Shown here piece after piece: positions 6,624 to 10,854 of a stretch of 10,854 bases of DNA. Positions within the stretch are counted from its first letter, which is position 1. Each line of letters begins with the position of its first letter. The notes under the pieces were generated by a model. The model did no database searches. It was not told where the DNA came from and was given only the letters and a program-made list of their open reading frames with translations. Origin of the DNA: Desulfobacterales bacterium (GTDB taxonomy: Bacteria; Desulfobacterota; Desulfobacteria; Desulfobacterales; C00003060); NCBI GenBank assembly GCA_030668505.1, contig DAOUTV010000035.1, positions 1 to 10,854 on the forward strand. The letters run 5' to 3'. Both the position numbers and the translations under genes were made by a program.

Positions 6624-6650
6624 CACTTGACAGGGACTCAACATCCCTTC

Positions 6651-6881
6651 TCAGGAATGTTCCTTTATATAGCTAATAGCGTCTTGCACTGTTTGGAGTT
6701 TTTCTGCGTCCTCATCAGAGATCTCCTTGTCAAACGCTTCTTCCATGGCCATGATTAATTCAACCAGATCAAGTGAATCTGCGCCGAGGTCATCAACAAA
6801 AGATGCCTGCCCTACGACCTCATCCGGCTCAACACTCAGCTTTTCAGCAATGATCTTTACTATTTTTTCTTCAACTGACAC
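6651..6881 (-). CDS. acpP: Acyl carrier protein
   Basis: AcpP carries growing acyl chains on a 4'-phosphopantetheine arm through fatty-acid synthesis. The 76-residue, strongly acidic protein has the classic LGADSLDLVELIMAMEE core with Ser36 of the DSL motif as the attachment site, preceded by VDD and followed by the helix II acidic surface that partner enzymes recognise. The start is a GTG at 6881 (MSVEEKI), set by a near-perfect AAAGGAGGTGA ribosome-binding site about 9 nt upstream; no ATG lies nearby. It is downstream of fabG with an 86-bp gap. fabF, which normally follows, is missing, and a perfect hairpin lies there instead. Confidence 0.98.
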   Translation of the reverse strand: MSVEEKIVKIIAEKLSVEPDEVVGQASFVDDLGADSLDLVELIMAMEEAFDKEISDEDAEKLQTVQDAISYIKEHS

Positions 6882-6967
6882 GTGCTATCACCTCCTTTAT
6901 CTTGAACTGAGTTTGCCTATAGAGCATACCGCATGGCGAAGATTAAAAAAACATATACGGCTATGCT

Positions 6968-7717
6968 TTACATATACATGCCTCCATTAACGTGGATTAC
7001 CTGTCCGGTAATATAGGAAGCCTTTTTTGATGCAAGGAAAGCAACCACCTCGGCCACGTCTTCTGGCTGGCCGATGCGTCCTAAGGGAACCTGGGCCAGC
7101 ATGGCATCCTTGACCTTTTCAGGAAGGTCGGCCGTCATATGCGTATCAATAAATCCCGGCGCCACGGCATTTACAGTAATCCCTCTGGGAGCCAATTCTT
7201 TTGCTGCTGTCTTGGTTAGTCCTATCAAGCCTGCCTTGGATGCGACGTAATTTGCTTGTCCGGGGTTCCCCATCATACCAACCACAGAGGCCATATTGAT
7301 GATGCGCCCTGCACGCTGCTTCATCATGATCTTGGCCACAGCCTGTAAACAATGGAAAGCCCCTTTGAGATTGATGGCCAGAACGCGATCCCAATCTTTT
7401 TCCTTCATGCGGACTAAAAGCGTGTCTATGGTAATGCCAGCGTTGTTAACCAGCACGTCCACGCGGCCACATTCATCAACAACCTTCTTGAAGAAGTTTT
7501 GGACGTCTTCTTGTGAAGCCACATCTACACAGGCTCCCCATGCTCTTCCTCCGGCATCCTCTATGAGCTTAACAGTTTCTTCAGCATCTCGGCTATCGCG
7601 GTCATAGTAATTGAAATATATACTGGTGCCGGCATCAGCCATACGCAGCCCGATGGCACGACCGATACCCCTTGAACCCCCGGTGATTGCGATCACACGA
7701 TTGGCCCCGTTATTCAT
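6968..7717 (-). CDS. fabG: 3-oxoacyl-[acyl-carrier-protein] reductase FabG
   Basis: FabG reduces 3-ketoacyl-ACP to 3-hydroxyacyl-ACP, normally with NADPH, in the type II fatty-acid synthesis cycle. The 249-residue product is a classical short-chain dehydrogenase: TGGSRGIG at 12-19 (dinucleotide binding), NNAG at 91-94, Asn116, Ser144 in NMASVVG, and Tyr157 and Lys161 in YVASK complete the catalytic tetrad. The C-terminal ITGQVIHVNGGMYM matches FabG rather than other SDR members. The ATG at 7717 is preceded by GAGGG 4 nt upstream and lies only 9 bp after the acyl-CoA dehydrogenase stop, so the two are translationally linked. acpP follows, the standard fabG-acpP order. Because SDR proteins are diverse, an SDR acting on acyl-CoA instead is possible but less likely next to acpP. 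Confidence 0.95.
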   Translation of the reverse strand: MNNGANRVIAITGGSRGIGRAIGLRMADAGTSIYFNYYDRDSRDAEETVKLIEDAGGRAWGACVDVASQEDVQNFFKKVVDECGRVDVLVNNAGITIDTLLVRMKEKDWDRVLAINLKGAFHCLQAVAKIMMKQRAGRIINMASVVGMMGNPGQANYVASKAGLIGLTKTAAKELAPRGITVNAVAPGFIDTHMTADLPEKVKDAMLAQVPLGRIGQPEDVAEVVAFLASKKASYITGQVIHVNGGMYM

Positions 7718-7726
7718 GCCGCCCTC

Positions 7727-9397
7727 TTATTCCCTGCCAAACAGGATGTCGGCAACTGCATCCATGTCCTGTATCAGCCTGCTGCAGCTTGCCGCGAATT
7801 CTGAACAATCAATTTTTTTCTTCAGTGATGCCGGGATTTTTTCATCTGCAAGCCCCGAGCCCTTAACAATCTTAATGGTATTTCTGACGACCAGCTCAGC
7901 CACCTCACTGGCAAAGATTCTGGACATGATGACGATCTTTTTTGCCTGGGATGAACTGTCCTGTAACAGGCGTTTTGCCTTTCTTGCCAAGCTGATTCCC
8001 ACCTCGACATAAGACATCATATCTGCCAGGCAAAACATGATGTATTGCTGCTTGGTAAGTCTATGGTCGTGGACAAACATAATGGTTTCGTTCAAGGCCT
8101 TCGCAGCCCAAGCATATGTCGCAGCATTGAGCTCAGGCACGGAGGCGTGAAGTGCTTCCATCTCTTGTGCCATGGTTCCATAATAGGCCCCTTTGGACTT
8201 TACCGTCGTCCGCCACTTGAAGGTGCTGATAATGTTTTGCTGAATCTCGCTAGTACCCTCATAGATGCACGTGATTTTGACGTCACGCTTTATCTTTTCA
8301 ACCTCATATTCTGCTATATATCCATACCCGCCCAAAGCCTGGATGGCGTCATCTGAGGCTTTATTTCCGGCCTCTGTGGCAAAATATTTGGCGATGGAGC
8401 CCTCCACCTGAAGGTCCTTTTCACCTGCGTCCAACCTGGCAGCTTGTTCGTCCATGTAAGCAGTAGCCGCCTCCAGGTGCACAGCGTGGGGAACAACCAG
8501 CTTGTGGGTATAGCCTTGCTTCTCGGAAAGAGGACTTCCAAACTGCACTCGCTTTTTTGCATAGTCTATGACAATGTCCAGAGCTGCGTTTCCTGCTCCA
8601 AGGCCCATTGCCGCCACCATGAGTCTGGTGTGCCCAAAGACCAAGTTCGCCTGTTTGAGACCGTTGCCCGGTACACCACCAAGCATATTTTCAACCGGTA
8701 CAAATACATCGGTAAAGGTGAGGGGAGAGGTGTTTGATGCGCGAATTCCGTGCTTCCCTTCTCCTTTTCCCTGGTGGAAGCCTTCCATTCCCTTTTCTAC
8801 AATGAAAAAGGTGGGTCCTTCCTCGGCCCTTGCTAAGACGGTGACAAAATCTGCATATCCACCATTTGAGATAAACTGTTTGGTTCCATTGATAACATAT
8901 CCGGTAATTTGTCCGTCATCACTGCGGACAGGTTCAGCTTTGGTCTTGAGGGCCGCAAGGTTGCTTCCAGCCTCAGCCTCGGTCACAGCATATGCGACCA
9001 AGTCATCACCCTTGGCAATCTTGCCCAGCCATTTTTGCTTTTGTTCTTCGGTGCCGGCAAACATGATTGGATCCGCACCCAACTGAATCGCAAAGAAAGC
9101 CGTGGCCACACCCAGACAAATCCTGGCCAACTCTCCCGTGAGTGCACAGCTATCTCTGGCGCCACCGCCCATGCCGCCGTATTCCTCAGGGACGAACAAT
9201 AGTTGCAGCCCGATATCAGGACCCATCATTTCTCTGATTATGTCCTCGGGAAATTCTTCCTTCTTATCAAGCTCCAGTATCTTTTCTTTTGGCAGGAGAC
9301 GCTTGCGGACAAGTCCAAGGGTATCAAGGACAATTTGCCTGGATTCCAAGTCAAGTCCTGCCAGATCCTGTTGTGTGTCTGCAATGTCTATTGGCAT
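7727..9397 (-). CDS. Acyl-CoA dehydrogenase family flavoprotein with C-terminal extension
   Basis: This family forms a 2,3-double bond in acyl-CoA using FAD and passes electrons to ETF. The 556-residue protein has an N-terminal helical domain (about 20-130), a beta domain with YAVTEAEAGSNLA (136-148) and NGTKQFISNGGYAD (170-183), and a helical C-terminal domain with KKRVQFGSPLSEKQ (281-294), QALGGYGYIAEY (353-364) and IYEGTSEIQ (378-386). Glu380 aligns with the catalytic glutamate of medium-chain acyl-CoA dehydrogenase, so it should be active. The core ends near 395; a helical tail of about 160 residues follows, as in the longer VLCAD/ACAD9-like members, so the length exceeds the usual 380-400. 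The ATG at 9397 is preceded by AGGGG about 10 nt upstream. It sits between rpmF and fabG, where plsX-fabH-fabD usually lie. The substrate (acyl-CoA chain length, or acyl-ACP) is unknown. Confidence 0.93.
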   Translation of the reverse strand: MPIDIADTQQDLAGLDLESRQIVLDTLGLVRKRLLPKEKILELDKKEEFPEDIIREMMGPDIGLQLLFVPEEYGGMGGGARDSCALTGELARICLGVATAFFAIQLGADPIMFAGTEEQKQKWLGKIAKGDDLVAYAVTEAEAGSNLAALKTKAEPVRSDDGQITGYVINGTKQFISNGGYADFVTVLARAEEGPTFFIVEKGMEGFHQGKGEGKHGIRASNTSPLTFTDVFVPVENMLGGVPGNGLKQANLVFGHTRLMVAAMGLGAGNAALDIVIDYAKKRVQFGSPLSEKQGYTHKLVVPHAVHLEAATAYMDEQAARLDAGEKDLQVEGSIAKYFATEAGNKASDDAIQALGGYGYIAEYEVEKIKRDVKITCIYEGTSEIQQNIISTFKWRTTVKSKGAYYGTMAQEMEALHASVPELNAATYAWAAKALNETIMFVHDHRLTKQQYIMFCLADMMSYVEVGISLARKAKRLLQDSSSQAKKIVIMSRIFASEVAELVVRNTIKIVKGSGLADEKIPASLKKKIDCSEFAASCSRLIQDMDAVADILFGRE

Positions 9398-9475
9398 CTG
9401 AGGTAAACCCCTACATTTCTATAATTAAATCTTAAACTTGTTGCGACTTGTATGAACATGTTGCCGGTGGGGCAA

Positions 9476-9658
9476 CTACACTTCTTCGGTTTCTATCACA
9501 GCACGCCCCTTGTAGTATCCGCAGTTCGGACAGACATGGTGTGGAAGCTTAGGCTCGTTACACTGTGGACAGGTCGACAGGTTAGCAAGTGTCAACTTTT
9601 GATGGGTACGCCGTTTGCGACCTCTTGATTTGGAAATCTTGCGTTTGGGTAGGGCCAT
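9476..9658 (-). CDS. rpmF: Large ribosomal subunit protein bL32
   Basis: L32 is a small component of the 50S subunit. From the ATG at 9658 it has 60 residues: MALPKRKISKSRGRKRRTHQ is the typical basic N-terminus and Cys30, Cys33, Cys43 and Cys46 (CPQC and CPNC) form a zinc ribbon, making it the zinc-containing form. The frame extends upstream to a TTG at 9664, but AAGGAG lies 7 nt before the ATG at 9658, so that start is chosen. It is the first gene of the leftward cluster, with a strong promoter at 9816-9843 and a leader of about 150 nt. The DUF177/YceD gene often found just upstream of rpmF is absent. The acyl-CoA dehydrogenase starts 78 bp downstream. Confidence 0.97.
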   Translation of the reverse strand: MALPKRKISKSRGRKRRTHQKLTLANLSTCPQCNEPKLPHHVCPNCGYYKGRAVIETEEV

Positions 9659-9678
9659 GAACAATCTCCTTGTATCTG

Positions 9679-9803
9679 TAATAAGTGTGCGTTACTAGAT
9701 TGACTACAAATTTTCACTAAGAAATCAACCCCATGCAGTAATAAGTACCGGCTAACTTATTAGTATTCCACATTTTTTAGTGGTATTGCTACAAATAATA
9801 AGT
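9679..9803. repeat. Four copies of the octamer TAATAAGT in the rpmF leader
   Basis: TAATAAGT occurs at 9679-9686, 9739-9746 and 9796-9803 on the plus strand and inverted (ACTTATTA) at 9755-9762. The like-oriented copies are about 57-60 bp apart. The copy at 9796-9803 lies immediately downstream of the predicted rpmF transcription start. The arrangement suggests operator sites for a repressor, but in AT-rich DNA chance copies are possible; the function is inferred. Confidence 0.5.
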
Positions 9804-9804
9804 T
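9754..9804 (-). promoter_or_regulatory. Hairpin at the 5' end of the predicted rpmF transcript
   Basis: AACTTATTA (9754-9762) and TAATAAGTT (9796-9804) are a perfect 9-bp inverted pair. Inside them ATACCAC and GTGGAAT form a second stem (6 of 7 pairs) around a TAAAAAAT loop. In RNA this gives an extended hairpin beginning about 5 nt after the predicted transcription start. It could stabilise the mRNA or act in regulation; it may equally be just two operator half-sites. Confidence 0.4.
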
Positions 9805-9815
9805 CAGAACGTGTA

Positions 9816-9843
9816 AATATAGCCAAAAAAACGGTTTTGTCAA
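9816..9843 (-). promoter_or_regulatory. Sigma-70-type promoter for rpmF and the leftward cluster
   Basis: On the minus strand TTGACA (9843-9838) is a perfect -35 box, followed by a 16-bp spacer and the -10 box TATATT (9821-9816). The spacer contains a T-run. Transcription would begin near 9809, leaving a leader of about 150 nt before rpmF. It is the best promoter seen for the leftward gene cluster; I found no equally good promoter inside the cluster, although I did not scan every gap exhaustively. Confidence 0.75.
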
Positions 9844-9908
9844 CCCCCTTAGGATTCTTTTTTTCATTCGTACATGATCAATTGACATTTATCAGGAATC
9901 TTCACGCC

Positions 9909-9937
9909 TTGTCCGGATGATCCATTTGTGCTATGCT
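9909..9937 (+). promoter_or_regulatory. Possible extended -10 promoter for the MEMO-family gene
   Basis: TTGTCC (9909-9914) and TATGCT (9932-9937) are separated by 17 bp, and TG stands just upstream of the -10 box (TGC-TATGCT), the extended -10 pattern. Each box matches consensus at 4 of 6 positions. Transcription would start near 9944, giving a leader of about 165 nt that contains the 9960-9989 hairpin. A perfect TTGACA at 9882-9887 has no -10 box at the right distance. Confidence 0.4.
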
Positions 9938-9959
9938 CCCTGGGAGCCGAGATGTTTTA

Positions 9960-10003
9960 CCGCCACGCCAGAGTGGCATGCGTTGGCGGACAATTCTGAA
10001 TTG
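9960..10003. repeat. GC-rich palindrome plus small AT palindrome upstream of the MEMO gene
   Basis: CCGCCACGCCA-GAG-TGGCATGCGTTGGCGG at 9960-9989 folds into a long stem with small bulges. It is followed directly by CAATT-CTG-AATTG at 9991-10003. Both lie in the predicted 5' leader of the plus-strand gene. The GC-rich unit looks like a dispersed REP-type palindrome; a role as transcript structure is possible. The rest of the roughly 300 bp from 9805 to 10108 contains only the two promoters described, with no convincing gene. Confidence 0.6.
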
Positions 10004-10108
10004 GAAACTGACGATATTGCCCATTATCCAAGGATTCATTTGTGGATGGGCACAAGTTAAGAGACATCGTATTCGTATCACTTACGAACAACATAATGGA
10101 GGTGCCGT

Positions 10109-10854
10109 ATGTTACGCTCACCTGCAGTAGCCAACATGTTCTATCCTGGTGATAAGGATCGGTTGAAAGAGCAACTGAGCACATATGTTAGAGCGGTACC
10201 GGAGCCAAAGAGGGTGCTGGCAGCCGTCTCACCGCACGCAGGATATATATATTCCGGCGGGGTGGCCGGTGCGGTTTTTTCTCAAATCCGCATCCCGGAC
10301 GTCGTAGTGATTCTGGGGCCAAACCATAGGGGCATGGGGGCTAGTGTCGCTCTAAGTGCTTCCGGAACATGGGACATGCCGTTGGGGTCAGTTCCAATCA
10401 ACGAGGCCATGGCCGAATCTATCCTGAAGGTCTCGACTTCCGGGGTCAAGATAAAGGACGATCCCGGGGCGCACGCTATGGAACATTCCATCGAGGTTCA
10501 GGTGCCGTTTCTCCAATTCTTGCGACCCGAGGTGAGCATTGTACCGATAGCCTTGTCGCACCTAACCTACGAAGCATGTCAAGAGATTGGTCAGGCCCTG
10601 GTACAGGGGATTCAGGACTACGGTAAAGAAGTCCTCCTGGTGGCCAGCACGGATATGACTCATTACGAGTCTCAGAAATCGGCTAAGGAAAAGGACAAGT
10701 TAGCCATTGATCGGATCCTTGATTTAGACCCTGCGGGACTCTATGAGACCGTATCCCGTCATGGGATTTCAATGTGCGGGGTGATTCCCACGACTATCGT
10801 GCTAGAGGCGTGTAAGGCGCTTGGCGCAGGCAAGGCTGAGTTGGTCCGGTATGC
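10109..10854 (+). CDS. amrB: MEMO-family protein, AmmeMemoRadiSam system protein B (3' end beyond window)
   Basis: This is a member of the MEMO family, related in fold to LigB-type non-heme-iron dioxygenases, found in bacteria and archaea with an AMMECR1 protein and a radical-SAM protein; the biochemical role of the set is not settled. From the ATG at 10109 there are 248 codons and no stop before the edge. Motifs: RSPAVANMFYPGD (3-15), VSPHAGYIYSGG (40-51), GPNHRG (70-75), AMEHSIEVQVPFL (123-135), STDMTHYES (180-188) and CGVIPT (223-228). His43, His73 and Cys223 correspond to the metal-binding His49, His81 and Cys244 of human MEMO1. GGAGG lies 6 nt before the ATG, a clear start. It is divergent from rpmF. 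The family is about 260-300 residues, so only the last few dozen are missing. Confidence 0.93.
   Translation, partial: MLRSPAVANMFYPGDKDRLKEQLSTYVRAVPEPKRVLAAVSPHAGYIYSGGVAGAVFSQIRIPDVVVILGPNHRGMGASVALSASGTWDMPLGSVPINEAMAESILKVSTSGVKIKDDPGAHAMEHSIEVQVPFLQFLRPEVSIVPIALSHLTYEACQEIGQALVQGIQDYGKEVLLVASTDMTHYESQKSAKEKDKLAIDRILDLDPAGLYETVSRHGISMCGVIPTTIVLEACKALGAGKAELVRY

Noticed and set aside
8568..9086. 172-codon plus-strand open frame opposite the acyl-CoA dehydrogenase
   Set aside because: It is antisense to a clearly conserved gene and has a low-complexity Ser/Pro-rich composition typical of a shadow frame.
9882..9887. Perfect TTGACA on the plus strand upstream of the MEMO gene
   Set aside because: No acceptable -10 box is found 16-18 bp downstream (CGCCTT at 17 bp), so the weaker 9909-9937 pair is preferred.
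9933..10130. 65-codon plus-strand open frame upstream of the MEMO gene
   Set aside because: It overlaps the MEMO start in another frame, runs through the palindromes, has no clear ribosome-binding site and looks like no known protein.

Overview
The window looks like a chromosomal piece of an anaerobic deltaproteobacterium (phylum Desulfobacterota, possibly Desulfobacterales). This rests on gene order (rpmF / fab genes / rpiB / deoxycytidylate deaminase / nrdR / ribD-ribE-ribBA-ribH / nusB), on the protein sequences, and on large intergenic inverted-repeat elements of kinds I associate with that group. The placement is inference; no rRNA gene is present. No tRNA, CRISPR array, transposase or phage gene was seen.

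Layout. Nearly everything from about 9660 down to 1 lies on the minus strand and reads right to left: rpmF (ribosomal protein L32), a 556-residue acyl-CoA dehydrogenase, fabG, acpP, rpiB, a dCMP/cytidine deaminase, nrdR, ribD, ribE, ribBA, ribH and nusB (cut by the window start). On the plus strand from 10109 to the right edge is a partial MEMO-family gene (AmmeMemoRadiSam protein B), divergent from rpmF. The roughly 450-bp divergent region holds a strong minus-strand promoter for rpmF (TTGACA, 16 bp, TATATT), a weaker extended -10 promoter for the MEMO gene, four copies of the octamer TAATAAGT, and two hairpins.

How the genes work together. fabG and acpP serve fatty-acid elongation. ribD, ribE, ribBA and ribH form a complete riboflavin pathway apart from the phosphatase step: GTP and ribulose 5-phosphate enter through RibBA, RibD processes the pyrimidine branch, RibH joins the branches, and RibE makes riboflavin. 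RpiB interconverts ribose 5-phosphate and ribulose 5-phosphate, the latter being a RibBA substrate. The deaminase and NrdR concern deoxynucleotide supply. L32 and NusB tie the cluster to ribosome and rRNA synthesis. The acyl-CoA dehydrogenase is a FAD enzyme and so a consumer of the flavin branch.

Oddities. The usual plsX-fabH-fabD block between rpmF and fabG is absent and an acyl-CoA dehydrogenase stands there; fabF (after acpP) and glyA (near rpiB) are also absent. The rib part of the cluster is interrupted by three different inverted-repeat elements: TTTCGAA-type between ribBA and ribH, TAAAGTG-type between ribD and ribE, and a two-module element with TCGTAAAAAGTC arms between nrdR and ribD. 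The RibB half of RibBA has Gln where E. coli RibB has metal-binding His153. I see no clear previously undescribed system; the best novel candidates are the octamer-bearing rpmF leader and the modular repeat at 4698-4977.
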